Shown here one piece after another: positions 34,544-42,894 of a stretch of 64,000 bases of DNA (its first letter is position 1; every line of letters begins with the position of its first letter). Below the pieces are notes generated by a model, which saw only the letters and a program-made list of their open reading frames with translations, searched no databases and was not told the DNA's origin. Source of the stretch: Nocardia transvalensis (GTDB lineage Bacteria > Actinomycetota > Actinomycetes > Mycobacteriales > Mycobacteriaceae); NCBI RefSeq assembly GCF_015477765.1, contig NZ_JADLQQ010000014.1:147643-211642 (forward strand), given 5' to 3'. Both the position numbers and the translations under genes were made by a program.

Positions 34544-34741
34544 TTAGATGGTGGTGATCAATGTGTAGAACAGGCCGGGCGTGCCTGTACTCAGCCATTG
34601 CCCGTGCATCGGATAGCCCTTTGCGGCAAGAGCGGCTCGTTTCGCATCGAAGGTTGTGTTCTCTGCCGGTATCGCGACCACGCGATCGTTTTCCTGCACG
34701 AGGTAGAGGATCTGACTATTCTCGTTCGTTACGACGACCAT
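34544..34741 (-). CDS. Small leftward protein, possibly leaderless
   Basis: A 65-residue frame (VVVTNENSQILYLVQENDRV, ending FYTLITTI) has a natural composition, unlike the overlapping rightward frames. No ribosome-binding site precedes the ATG, but TGATAAT ends about nine bases upstream on the minus strand, as in leaderless mycobacterial transcripts. It is the only leftward gene in this operon segment and may be expressed in the lysogen. Confidence 0.45.
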   Translation of the reverse strand: MVVVTNENSQILYLVQENDRVVAIPAENTTFDAKRAALAAKGYPMHGQWLSTGTPGLFYTLITTI

Positions 34742-34773
34742 ACCGCGGAGATTATCACGAGATCACCGAATAA

Positions 34774-35085
34774 GTGCCGATGTGGCTAAATCAGTGGGAA
34801 GCACAAGAACTCGCCGGGCGATCACTCACCACCTTGTACCGGTGGCGAATCCGCGGATGGGTGAAAACAGCGACTCGCGGACGAGAACGGGTCTACGACA
34901 AAGCCACCCTGTTGAAGGCCGCCGAGATTGCCAAGGCCCGCCAGGGCGGCCGACGTAACCCGGTCAACGGCGGTGGGAATAGTCGGCGCGGCTACTGGAA
35001 CAGCGACCATGCCAAGTGCAAAAACGGGTTGATACCTTTGTTTTCGTACGATCGAATCCGGTCCAACGAGGCTCCCAGAAACTGA
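34774..35085 (+). CDS. Helix-turn-helix (excisionase-type) protein
   Basis: The 103-residue protein begins WLNQWEAQELAGRSLTTLYR, then WRIRGWVKTATRGRERVYDK, an AlpA/MerR-like HTH. The C-terminal part is basic. The GTG at 34774 and the ATG at 34780 are both possible starts. It is a second candidate, besides the gene at 27027, for an excision factor or an accessory regulator. Confidence 0.6.
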   Translation: MPMWLNQWEAQELAGRSLTTLYRWRIRGWVKTATRGRERVYDKATLLKAAEIAKARQGGRRNPVNGGGNSRRGYWNSDHAKCKNGLIPLFSYDRIRSNEAPRN

Positions 35086-35207
35086 ACGAGCCCATCTGAC
35101 ACCCTGGATTCGATCGAAGAACACGAACGCCACACGGGAAACCTCACGCGGTAAGCGACCACAAACAAGCCCGGTCACAGCGTTCACAAAACCAACAGGG
35201 GGACAAG

Positions 35208-35315
35208 ATGAGTGCAGCACTGACACCGGATCAGTGGGTGATGATCGGTAACACGATAGTGGTACTCGGCAAGCTCGGCTTGTCGGCTTTGAGCGCCATA
35301 CTCAACACCCTATGA
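35208..35315 (+). CDS. 35-residue hydrophobic amphipathic peptide
   Basis: A good ribosome-binding site (AGGGGGAC) precedes an ATG that starts a 35-codon frame: MSAALTPDQWVMIGNTIVV, LGKLGLSALSAILNTL. Most of it could form one membrane helix. A small hairpin follows at 35324-35343. Size and composition recall small corynebacterial porin peptides or membrane-active toxins, but no homology can be claimed. It is convergent with a membrane protein gene. Confidence 0.5.
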   Translation: MSAALTPDQWVMIGNTIVVLGKLGLSALSAILNTL

Positions 35316-35323
35316 TCCCAACG

Positions 35324-35343
35324 CTCCGGTAGGTGGGCCGGAG
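35324..35343 (+). terminator. Small hairpin after the 35-residue peptide gene
   Basis: CTCCGG (35324-35329) pairs with CCGGAG (35338-35343). It lies nine bases after the stop codon. There is no T tract, so termination is tentative. Confidence 0.4.
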
Positions 35344-35435
35344 AGCTGGCGGACTCCCCAAGGAAACGACACCCTTCGGCGGGTTGAGTCGCGGCCAGCA
35401 TTGGCCCATAATCCCAGCTGAACCGATTCAGTCGT

Positions 35436-36257
35436 TCAGACCCGAAACTCAGCCCCGACAGCTCGAGTGACACGGTACCGGATATCACGCAAGGCCGCAC
35501 GTCGAGAATCGTTGTCCGCACTCATCAAGATTGCCTCTGCCAGAAACAATAGAGCCGAATTGGCCGGAACGGTCGATAGCGGAACGCTCGGTAGAGCGTG
35601 TACTGTCTCCATAGAAGACGTTTTCTCCAACGTAGACGGGCCCTCGATTCTGTATTGACGGATCGCCATATAGATGGGAACAATCGGCGCAGCGGCCCAC
35701 ATAAATACTGCCAGAAGTGGCCCGAACGAGTGATCTGTACCGAACACCCACAGATAGAGTGACAGACGAGGGTAAGAGATGTAAGGCGAATTCGGCGACC
35801 TCAGCTGCAATCTGTCCACTGTTATAGCAATCAGGCACATGCCTAAAGAGATCCCGAGATATGCTCCGCCTACCGCTTCGACGGAATGAATGCTCATTGC
35901 AGCGAGCAATGCTACTGTAGCAATGTTTCCGACTGCTCGCGGGCCTTTAAGCGCCCGACCTGACGCCAATACCGCTACGACGACTAACACCCAGAACATC
36001 GCCGGTCGAGCACCTAGCCATGCGTCGGCACCACTCGTCCAATGTTCATTAATGCCGAGACTCTTCAGTGTGCGGGCTGCCCACATCAGCGGAGACTCAG
36101 TGGGAAGATCGTTGATACTCGGCCGCTTGGCAGTCCAGAACCACGCTGACGCCAAGGCTGTTGCTATCCAACCACTGATCTCGACAAAATTCACACCTAC
36201 CGCGTGCTGGATGGCTTCCCATTTATTCTTTGAAGCTTCTCCAGAAGCGCTATTCAT
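35436..36257 (-). CDS. Leftward multi-spanning membrane protein (prophage cargo)
   Basis: The 273-residue product has about five to six hydrophobic segments, such as ISGWIATALASAWFWTA, MFWVLVVVAVLASG, ISLGMCLIAITVDRL and GPLLAVFMWAAAPIVPIYMA, and a charged C-terminal tail. GGAGGGTG precedes the ATG. The lower GC, opposite strand and place between early and late operons mark it as cargo expressed from the lysogen. No family is recognised. Confidence 0.65.
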   Translation of the reverse strand: MNSASGEASKNKWEAIQHAVGVNFVEISGWIATALASAWFWTAKRPSINDLPTESPLMWAARTLKSLGINEHWTSGADAWLGARPAMFWVLVVVAVLASGRALKGPRAVGNIATVALLAAMSIHSVEAVGGAYLGISLGMCLIAITVDRLQLRSPNSPYISYPRLSLYLWVFGTDHSFGPLLAVFMWAAAPIVPIYMAIRQYRIEGPSTLEKTSSMETVHALPSVPLSTVPANSALLFLAEAILMSADNDSRRAALRDIRYRVTRAVGAEFRV

Positions 36258-36363
36258 TCTTCACCCTCCCGATGGCACACGCCTGATCTACCGCACACAA
36301 CTGTAGCCCACAGTATGCATTCGGCAAACCCGGAGAGACCACGGACCGGAATATAGGTTCTTG

Positions 36364-36642
36364 ATGCCCAGTAAACGGAAAGGCTTGGATCATCGAGCCT
36401 ATCGGAGAGCTAAAAATAAGCTCCGAAAAGAGTCCTCTACCTGCTGGTTGTGCGGTAACGAGATCGACAGAACACTACCGCCCGAACACCCCGAGTCATG
36501 GACCGCCGATCACATCGACCCATTATCTAAAGGCGGTCGCCTACTCGGAGAACTGCGAGCAGCACACCGCAGCTGCAACAGCCGACGAGGCAACACCGAC
36601 GTGACCGAACTGAACCTACTCCCGACAAGTCGGCAATGGTAG
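36364..36642 (+). CDS. HNH endonuclease
   Basis: The 92-residue protein has a CWLCGNEI zinc knuckle, WTADHIDPLSKGG with the catalytic His, and LRAAHRSCNSRRGN, the full HNH motif. HNH nucleases beside terminase genes are needed for DNA packaging in several siphoviruses. The ATG at 36364 or the TTG at 36361 is the start. It lies about 1.4 kb before the terminase genes. Confidence 0.85.
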   Translation: MPSKRKGLDHRAYRRAKNKLRKESSTCWLCGNEIDRTLPPEHPESWTADHIDPLSKGGRLLGELRAAHRSCNSRRGNTDVTELNLLPTSRQW

Positions 36643-36742
36643 AAAACACGCAGGTCAAACCACATGGCTGACAGATTGTCGTACACCCTGCACTAGACTA
36701 GGCAGCCAGTCACCTGCGGAAGCCATCAGGAAGACAAACACA

Positions 36743-36952
36743 TTGATCAGCAGAGACAACCGCTGTCAAGCCATCCTGGAAACACTCACCAAAAATGCTC
36801 ACAACGGAGTAGCCGTCATAGACTCCACTGAGCTACGGCAGATAATGGGATTCAACGACCCAAGGCCACTGGGAAGACACCTAGGACACCTGGTAGCGGA
36901 TAAACGTATCATACGAAGCAAATGCGGAAACGCATATAAGCTACTGCACTGA
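36743..36952 (+). CDS. Small winged-helix-like phage protein
   Basis: A 69-residue protein (CQAILETLTKNAHNGVAVID, ELRQIMGFNDPRPLGRHLGH, LVADKRIIRSKCGNAYKL) with the look of a winged helix. AGGAAG lies 12 bases before the TTG start. It could regulate the late operon that follows. Confidence 0.55.
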   Translation: MISRDNRCQAILETLTKNAHNGVAVIDSTELRQIMGFNDPRPLGRHLGHLVADKRIIRSKCGNAYKLLH

Positions 36953-36993
36953 ACGCCCAATTCGATACAATCGGGCATTCCTCGGAATAATCC

Positions 36994-37041
36994 GTCAAAT
37001 CGGCGTTCGAACTCGAAATTTGTCGATCGAGCCGATTTGAC
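36994..37041. promoter_or_regulatory. 11-bp inverted repeat before the late operon
   Basis: GTCAAATCGGC (36994-37004) and its exact complement (37031-37041) are separated by 26 bases. It lies between the small winged-helix gene and the methyltransferase/packaging genes, so it could be an operator or part of a late-control site. Confidence 0.5.
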
Positions 37042-37069
37042 CCCGCATGTACCCCCTCAGGGGTCTTTT
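37039..37069 (+). terminator. Rho-independent terminator before the late operon
   Basis: GACCCC (37039-37044) pairs with GGGGTC (37060-37065), with CCCCTCAGGGG as an alternative stem, followed by TTTTC. The remaining bases to 37158 hold no recognised gene. It would insulate the late genes from early transcription. Confidence 0.6.
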
Positions 37070-37158
37070 CGGCCTGCCCTCAGGCATACGGGCCAATTCT
37101 TCGCGAGACTGGGGGAGGGGGATCCGGGGTTCGGCAGGCGGGCTTATGGGGGTGGTTC

Positions 37159-37833
37159 GTGCGGAAACCGCGCCTGTTGGATCTTTTTTGCAAGCAAGGT
37201 GGGGCTGGGATGGGTTACCACCTCGCCGGGTTCGAAGTGGTCGGGGTGGATATCGAGGATCAGCCCAGGTATCCGTTCGAGTTCCATCGTGCGGATGCGC
37301 TCGAGTTTCTGGAGCAGCGGCATCAGGAGTTCGAGAGCTTCCATGCGTCGCCACCGTGTCAGCTGTATTCGAAGGCCCGCAACCTCGGTGGGAAACAGTT
37401 CGTGGATCTGGTGGGACCGGTGCGTGCTGCGTTCGAGCGGCTGGCGGGGTCGCGGTGCTGGGTGATCGAGAACGTGCCGGGTGCGGGGCTGTATGACGCT
37501 GGGATGCTGTGTGGTTCGATGTTCTACGGGTTGCAGGTGTATCGGCACCGGTTGTTCGAGACGAACTTTCCGCTTCGAGTGCCTGAGCACCGCCCGCACC
37601 ACTTGACTGTTACGCAGATGGGGCGGGTGTCGAAGCCGGGGGAGGTCATTCAGCCGGTCGGCAATTTCATCGGTACCGAGAGGGCCAAGGCCGCTATGGG
37701 TATCGATTGGATGTCGCGGAATGGATTGCGGGAGGCGATCCCTCCGGCGTATACGCATTGGGTTGGTGAGCAGATGATTCCGCGGATTCCCCCGACTGTC
37801 GATTATGAGCAGTTGTGGATGTTCGCCGCTTAG
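37159..37833 (+). CDS. DNA cytosine-5 methyltransferase
   Basis: The 224-residue protein has motif I (RLLDLFCKQGGAGMGYHLAG), motif IV with catalytic Cys67 in ASPPCQLYSKA, and motif VI WVIENVPGAG. It is short: motifs IX/X and a large target-recognition domain are much reduced, as in many phage orphan enzymes. It probably protects phage DNA from host restriction. The start is a GTG; no endonuclease partner is adjacent. Confidence 0.85.
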   Translation: MRKPRLLDLFCKQGGAGMGYHLAGFEVVGVDIEDQPRYPFEFHRADALEFLEQRHQEFESFHASPPCQLYSKARNLGGKQFVDLVGPVRAAFERLAGSRCWVIENVPGAGLYDAGMLCGSMFYGLQVYRHRLFETNFPLRVPEHRPHHLTVTQMGRVSKPGEVIQPVGNFIGTERAKAAMGIDWMSRNGLREAIPPAYTHWVGEQMIPRIPPTVDYEQLWMFAA

Positions 37834-37850
37834 AGGGGGAGGGATTCACG

Positions 37851-38111
37851 GTGAGTGAGCTTGCCGCCGCTGCGGCGTCGGGTGATCGGCTGAAGACGTT
37901 GAAAGCGCTTCTCAATCGACTTATCGCTTCCATGGAGGAGGCATCGCCCGGCGTGATTCCGCAGTATGCGAAACAGATCTCTGATTTGTCGCGGGAGATT
38001 GCGGAGTTGGAGCCGCCGAAGAGGGAGGCTACCGATATTGATAGCTTCCGAGAAGAGTTCGCATCCCTTATCGGCCAGACTGAAGACGACGACGGGGGAT
38101 CTGCGGAGTAA
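37851..38111 (+). CDS. Terminase small subunit candidate
   Basis: An 86-residue helical protein (LAAAAASGDRLKTLKALLNR, QYAKQISDLSREIAELEPPK) directly before the large terminase. GAGGGGGAGGGA precedes the GTG at 37851. Position and small helical character support a TerS role; no DNA-binding motif is conserved enough to prove it. Confidence 0.65.
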   Translation: MSELAAAAASGDRLKTLKALLNRLIASMEEASPGVIPQYAKQISDLSREIAELEPPKREATDIDSFREEFASLIGQTEDDDGGSAE

Positions 38112-39525
38112 GAAGGCGTACGGCTGCCAGACTCCATTACGCCGAGTCGAGGATTTGGGGAATCTGGAGCCGGCCAAGGTGGGCATCAAATTCATGGCCC
38201 GCTATGGCCTGCGATTGGACCCCTGGCAGGAACTTGTGTTCCGGTCCTGGCTGTCGTTCGGTCGGGGCGGAAAGTATTCGCACTCACGCTGTGGGCTGTC
38301 GGTACCTCGGCAGTGCGGCAAATCGGCATTGCTCGAGGCTCGGGCCTTGGTGGGAATGTGCTTGCTCGGTGAGCGGATTCTCTTCACGGCGCATTCGACA
38401 AAGACCGCGCGTGCGTTCTTCCAACGTTTGTTGTCGTTCTTCGAAGACGAGCGTTTCCCCGAACTTTCGGGCGTGGTCGAGAAGATCCGCACTGCGAACG
38501 GGCTGGAAATGATCCGACTGCGCGACGGTGGCAGTCTTCAAATCCTGGCACGCAGTAAGGGCAGCGGGCGCGGCCTAACGGTCGACGTGGTCCTGTTCGA
38601 TGAAGCGCAGGAATGTTCATCGGAAGCGCTGGAAGCGTTGGGCCCGACCACGGCGGCGGCCCCGCTCGGTAACCGACAATTGATTTTCGCGGGGACACCG
38701 CCGAGCGAGATCATGAACTCGGAAGTGTTCACACGATTCCGGGACGAATGCCTGTCCGGGCGTGCGATGCGCGCATCGTGGCTGGAATGGGCGATGCCCG
38801 AGGGCGCAGATCTGGACGACCCCGAAGCGTGGGCGCAAGCCAATCCCGCGCTCGGGTATCGGCTCGGGTGGGACGAACTCGCCGAGGACCGATCCGCGTA
38901 CTCGGATGAGGGTTTCGCGAGGGAACGCGGCGGCATGTGGTCGGCGGCGGTCAGCAGCGCGGTTATCGACGCCGGTTCGTGGCGTCTGGTCTCTGACGGC
39001 GCTTCTCAGGTGCTTGATCCAATCGCGATCGGTGTCGACATTTCGCCGGATCGGTCGATGGCGTCGATTGCGATTGCCGGTGTCCGGGCGGACGGGCTGT
39101 TTCATGTCGAGGTCACGCACAACCGGAAAGGTACGGATTGGGTGGCGGCGGAGCTGCGTCGGATGGTTGCGGTGTGGTCTCCGGTGTGCGTGGTGGTGGA
39201 CGGCCCGGCGGCGTCGCTGGTGCCGGAGCTGGCGGCGCTGGATGTGCCGGTTCATAAGACGACGCTTCCTGAGTACGCGACGGCGTGTGCGCTGTTCTAC
39301 GACTACGTGATGTCGGGGGCGCTGCGTCATGTGGATCAACCGATCTTCACGACCGCGATCGAGGCGGCGCGGAAACGGCTTGTGGGGGATATGTGGGCGT
39401 GGGGGCGGCGGAACGCGGATTCGGATGTGACACCGGTGGTTTCGGCCACGGTGGCGCTGTTCGGGTTCATCAACGCCCGGCCGAAGCGCCGTGTGCGACG
39501 GAGGACGGAAGCGGTGGTGATGTGA
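38038..39525 (+). CDS. terL: Terminase large subunit
   Basis: The protein packages phage DNA using an ATPase and a nuclease domain. Walker A is PRQCGKSALLEA (from about residue 90), Walker B is VVLFDEAQE (Asp188-Glu189), and the RNase-H-like nuclease begins at IAIGVDISPDRSMASIAI, with further Asp in VCVVVDGPA. No ATG/GTG start fits; GGGAGG at 38023-38028 lies nine bases before a TTG at 38038, which overlaps the small subunit gene by 74 bases and gives 495 residues. Confidence 0.92.
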   Translation: MIASEKSSHPLSARLKTTTGDLRSKKAYGCQTPLRRVEDLGNLEPAKVGIKFMARYGLRLDPWQELVFRSWLSFGRGGKYSHSRCGLSVPRQCGKSALLEARALVGMCLLGERILFTAHSTKTARAFFQRLLSFFEDERFPELSGVVEKIRTANGLEMIRLRDGGSLQILARSKGSGRGLTVDVVLFDEAQECSSEALEALGPTTAAAPLGNRQLIFAGTPPSEIMNSEVFTRFRDECLSGRAMRASWLEWAMPEGADLDDPEAWAQANPALGYRLGWDELAEDRSAYSDEGFARERGGMWSAAVSSAVIDAGSWRLVSDGASQVLDPIAIGVDISPDRSMASIAIAGVRADGLFHVEVTHNRKGTDWVAAELRRMVAVWSPVCVVVDGPAASLVPELAALDVPVHKTTLPEYATACALFYDYVMSGALRHVDQPIFTTAIEAARKRLVGDMWAWGRRNADSDVTPVVSATVALFGFINARPKRRVRRRTEAVVM

Positions 39526-40977
39526 ATGGGTGAACTGCTGCAACTGGATTCGTTGAGTGAGGACGAGCTGCGGCTGTTCCAGCGCCTCGAGTTCCTGATC
39601 GACAAGCACAGGGGCACCAATCGCCTGAAAGAGGCGTATTACGAGGGGGAGAAGCGTGTCGAGACGCTGGGTATCTCTGTGCCGTACGAGGTCGCGGCGA
39701 AGCTGCGCACGGTTGCCGGGTGGGCGGGAACCGTGGTCGATGTGCTGGATGAGCGGCTGGACTGGCAGGGCTGGGTGCAGGCCGGGGCCGACGACTACGG
39801 GTTGAAAGAGATCTACCGTGCCAATCAGCTCGACTCGGATTCGGGTATGGCCCATCTCGATGCGCTGATCTTTGGGACCGGGTTCGTCTGTGTGGGACGG
39901 GGTTTCGAAGGCGAGCCCGATCCACTGATTACGGTCGAGTCCCCGCTGTACATGTCGGGTATCCGGGATTTCCGCACACGTCGGCTCTCGTCGGCAATGT
40001 CGCGATATTGGGACGAGGACGCCAACGACTACGTGTCGGCGCGGCTGTATATGCCGGATCAGACGATCTACCTGGCGAAAGATCGGCCCTATGGTCGGTG
40101 GCTGATCGTGCATCGGGACATGCACGGACTTGGGCGGGTGCTGGTAGCGCAGTTGGTGAATCGCCCGCGTGCGTCGATGCAGTTCGGTCGTTCGGAGATC
40201 TCGAAAGCTGTGCGTTCACACACTGATTCGGCGGTGCGGACGTTGATGGCCATGGAGATGAACCGCGAGTTCTACTCGGCTCCGCAGAGGTGGGGAACGA
40301 ACCTGTCGGCGGATCAGTTCACCCGCGCCGATGGCACGGTGGTGACCGGGTGGGAGGCGATCATTGGCCGGTTCTTGGCGGTGCGGGCGGATGAGGACAA
40401 CCCGGATGCCGAGCCGAAGGTGGGGCAGTTTCCGCAGGGGCAGCCGGGCCCGTATCTGGAGCACCTTCGGGGGCTGGCTCAGCTCATCTCGGCCGAATCA
40501 GCGATCCCGCCCATGTATCTCGGATTTGCGTCGGATCAGGCGTCGAGCGCTGACGCTATCCGGGCGATGGAGTCGCGGCTGATCAAACGGGCCGAGCGCC
40601 GACAGACCATGTTCGGGCGGGCCTGGCTCGAGGTCGGGTTGCTGGCGCTGCTGGTGCGTGACCGTAAGGTACCGCCCGACTATGCGGGGAACGTGTGGCT
40701 GAAGTGGCGCGACGCCGCGACACCTACCAGGAGTGCGGCGGCCGATGAGGCGGTCAAGCTGACGGCGGCGCAGATCCTTCCGTCTGACTCCGCGGTGACC
40801 TATGACCGGATCGGCCTGTCCCCCATGGAGCAACAGCAAGTGGAGGCCGACAAGCGGCGTGCGCGGGTGGGTGGTCTTCTGGACGGGTTGCGGAACGCGG
40901 CGCAGGCCAAGGCACAGGCGGCCCCGAACGTCGCCCAGACAGCACAGAACCCCACACCTATGGCTGAGGCCGCGTGA
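39526..40977 (+). CDS. Portal protein
   Basis: The 483-residue protein is an SPP1 gp6-like portal: it starts with helical segments (LRLFQRLEFLIDKHRGTNRL), has VVDVLDERLDWQGW and the conserved IPPMYLGFASDQASSADAIR, followed by a long stem helix. The dodecameric portal is the DNA entry pore of the capsid. It begins at the ATG right after the terL stop, and its end overlaps the next gene (GTGA). Confidence 0.92.
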   Translation: MGELLQLDSLSEDELRLFQRLEFLIDKHRGTNRLKEAYYEGEKRVETLGISVPYEVAAKLRTVAGWAGTVVDVLDERLDWQGWVQAGADDYGLKEIYRANQLDSDSGMAHLDALIFGTGFVCVGRGFEGEPDPLITVESPLYMSGIRDFRTRRLSSAMSRYWDEDANDYVSARLYMPDQTIYLAKDRPYGRWLIVHRDMHGLGRVLVAQLVNRPRASMQFGRSEISKAVRSHTDSAVRTLMAMEMNREFYSAPQRWGTNLSADQFTRADGTVVTGWEAIIGRFLAVRADEDNPDAEPKVGQFPQGQPGPYLEHLRGLAQLISAESAIPPMYLGFASDQASSADAIRAMESRLIKRAERRQTMFGRAWLEVGLLALLVRDRKVPPDYAGNVWLKWRDAATPTRSAAADEAVKLTAAQILPSDSAVTYDRIGLSPMEQQQVEADKRRARVGGLLDGLRNAAQAKAQAAPNVAQTAQNPTPMAEAA

Positions 40978-41678
40978 ACCCAGTGGAAGCCGCCAGCGAG
41001 CTACGCAGCGTCCTGGATGACATGACCACGGTGATGGCCGGGGAACTGGGCGAACTGTTCGACCGGGCGGCCGGGACCGATACGGCGGCGGGACGGGCGT
41101 TGGTGATCGAGGCGTACCCGGAGATCGTGACCCCGTGGGCGGTGACGGCGGCGGAGACCTCCGCTCTCTGGTACGACGATTTAGCCCCTGAGCTGCCCTA
41201 CACAGCGGCGCCGGCCACGCCCGCGCCTGTGGAGCAGCTACAGGCGTCGGCGGCCTGGGCGACGACGCAGGACAGGGCGCTGGAACTGTTGATCGGATCG
41301 GCGCAACGGGTGGTGTTCGGGGCGTCGCGGGACACCGTTGTCCGCGCGGCCGATGACGAGCCCGGAACACGGTGGGCCCGCACAGCGTCGGCGACCGCGT
41401 GCCCATGGTGCCGGATGCTGGCCACCCGGCACGCCGTGTATTCGGGCCGCCTGGTGCGCGAACGGGTCGGGGACACGGGCCGGTTGGTGACCGAGAACGG
41501 CAAGCGGTATCACGACAACTGCCGCTGTTTGGCGGTGGCCGTGCGGCCGGGCCGCTCGTATGAACCCCCGTCCTATATGGAGCAGTGGGAACAGGAATAT
41601 CGGGATGCGCGCGAGGCGGCCGGTTCCGGCGATCCCAAAGCGATCATGGCCGCGTATCGAGAGTTGCTGAAGCCATGA
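40974..41678 (+). CDS. MuF-like minor head protein
   Basis: The 234-residue protein has an N-terminal helical part and a C-terminal MuF-type zinc/cysteine region: RWARTASATACPWCRMLATR and KRYHDNCRCLAVAV. It is placed between portal and scaffold, as in many actinophages, where it is called MuF-like or capsid maturation protein. A protease function is not evident from motifs. The start is a GTG overlapping the portal stop. Confidence 0.8.
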   Translation: MNPVEAASELRSVLDDMTTVMAGELGELFDRAAGTDTAAGRALVIEAYPEIVTPWAVTAAETSALWYDDLAPELPYTAAPATPAPVEQLQASAAWATTQDRALELLIGSAQRVVFGASRDTVVRAADDEPGTRWARTASATACPWCRMLATRHAVYSGRLVRERVGDTGRLVTENGKRYHDNCRCLAVAVRPGRSYEPPSYMEQWEQEYRDAREAAGSGDPKAIMAAYRELLKP

Positions 41679-41726
41679 CGTTTTCCCGCCCAGACGCGGT
41701 CCTCGTGTACAGGGCTTGAATGGCGG

Positions 41727-42179
41727 CTACCGGCGCTGGCTGCGGTGTGCGGTGTGTCGCAGTTGCAGGATACGAGCGGTGCCGATCAACGCGATCGACA
41801 ATGCCCCCGCGACAGCGGCGAGAAGCATGGCCACACCGATCGGCAGATACCCCGAGACACCGAGATAAGTCAGGTGGACGCGGGTGAGGTTCTGCAGGAT
41901 GAAGATCAGCAGAAACACGAGCACAAGCACGGCGACAGTCGTCGCGACCCAGGTAACGCTGACTCGGGTCCGTGCTACAGGGGTTTTCCCGGCACGGCGT
42001 GCCGGAGTGGGTGCGGTGGGTGCCGGTGCGCCCGTCTCGTTTTCGGGGGTGGGTTGCGGCGTCGGCGGGACGGTTTCCGCCTGCGGCTGGTTAGCCGAAA
42101 CCTCACGCTGGTCGGCGGGCTGAGGACTGGGGGTGTTGTCGCGGCGGGCGCGGCGAGCACGCCCAAACAGTGTCGACAT
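41727..42179 (-). CDS. LapA (DUF1049) family membrane protein inserted in the head operon
   Basis: The 150-residue protein has a proline-rich cytoplasmic N-terminus (to about residue 70), then two membrane helices in VLVFLLIFILQNLTRVHLTY and LPIGVAMLLAAVAGALSIAL, ending GTARILQLRHT. This is the LapA/DUF1049 pattern of bacterial envelope proteins, common in Mycobacteriales chromosomes. AAGGAGG precedes the ATG. It is read opposite to the late genes and carries its own signals, so it is a likely lysogeny-expressed cargo gene (moron) of host origin. Confidence 0.82.
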   Translation of the reverse strand: MSTLFGRARRARRDNTPSPQPADQREVSANQPQAETVPPTPQPTPENETGAPAPTAPTPARRAGKTPVARTRVSVTWVATTVAVLVLVFLLIFILQNLTRVHLTYLGVSGYLPIGVAMLLAAVAGALSIALIGTARILQLRHTAHRSQRR

Positions 42180-42358
42180 GACCGATCCTCCTTAACGGTG
42201 GTGCCGGTGTGGCAGCACGCGGAAGTGGGTGTCGTCGTGTCCGGATTACTTCCAGTCTACGCCCGCTGGGCTATGTCCACCGGGTCCACTGGGAACCGTC
42301 CAGCGGTGGAAGGGACGGATTTCATGTTGAGCAGCAAGCGGAAAGGATGTGCGCTGAG

Positions 42359-42811
42359 GTGACCGACACCGAGGCCGAGACCAAGACGACCAAGACAGCA
42401 GCGGCAACCGAGGCGCGTGAGGAGTTCACGCCGATCACCACGCCAGAACGACTGAATGAGATTGTGGCCGAACATATCGCGCGGGAGCGGGCGAAGTACG
42501 CCGATTACGGCGAGTTCAAGCGCAAGGCCGCCGATCTCGACAAGGCCGAGCAGCGGGCCCAGGAGGCCGAGGCGCGAGCAGCCAAGGCCGAGCTTGCCGT
42601 GTTGCGGGGCGATATCGCCCGTGACCATGGTTTGCCTGCCGAGGCGCTGGCCGGTGGCTCCGAGGAGGAGCTGCGGGCTCATGCTGCCGTGCTGGTGGGC
42701 CTGTTCGGTGATCGCAGCGGACCGCGTGGCCCGGAGCCCGATCCGATGCAGGGGCAGACCGCGACCGACACCGCGACCGGTGGCGATTGGCTGTCGGCGC
42801 TGATGCGCTGA
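42359..42811 (+). CDS. Capsid scaffolding protein
   Basis: A 150-residue acidic protein with a central coiled coil (FKRKAADLDKAEQRAQEAEA, ARAAKAELAVLRGDIARDHG) and an end GGDWLSALMR, the normal look of phage scaffolds just before the capsid gene. The GTG at 42359 has AAAGGA at suitable distance; an ATG at 42347 is possible. Confidence 0.8.
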   Translation: MTDTEAETKTTKTAAATEAREEFTPITTPERLNEIVAEHIARERAKYADYGEFKRKAADLDKAEQRAQEAEARAAKAELAVLRGDIARDHGLPAEALAGGSEEELRAHAAVLVGLFGDRSGPRGPEPDPMQGQTATDTATGGDWLSALMR

Positions 42812-42839
42812 TACACAGCAGAATTTATACATCTAACGA

Positions 42840-42864
42840 CCCCGGACCGTTCGGTCGGCCGGGG
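42840..42864 (+). terminator. Hairpin between scaffold and capsid genes
   Basis: CCCCGGACCG (42840-42849) pairs with CGGTCGGCCGGGG (42852-42864), leaving a two-base bulge, and ATTTCTT follows. It may be a partial terminator or a processing/stability element raising capsid over scaffold expression. Confidence 0.5.
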
Positions 42865-42894
42865 ATTTCTTATGCCCAAAACGAGGGGAATGCT

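Noticed and set aside
38617..40125. Leftward frame of 502 codons across terL and portal
   Set aside because: Overlaps two clear structural genes and has no recognisable domain.
42787..42894. Earlier ATG/GTG starts for the major capsid protein
   Set aside because: The stretch crosses the scaffold stop and a hairpin and is not capsid-like; the TTG at 42895 has a well-placed GAGGGG.
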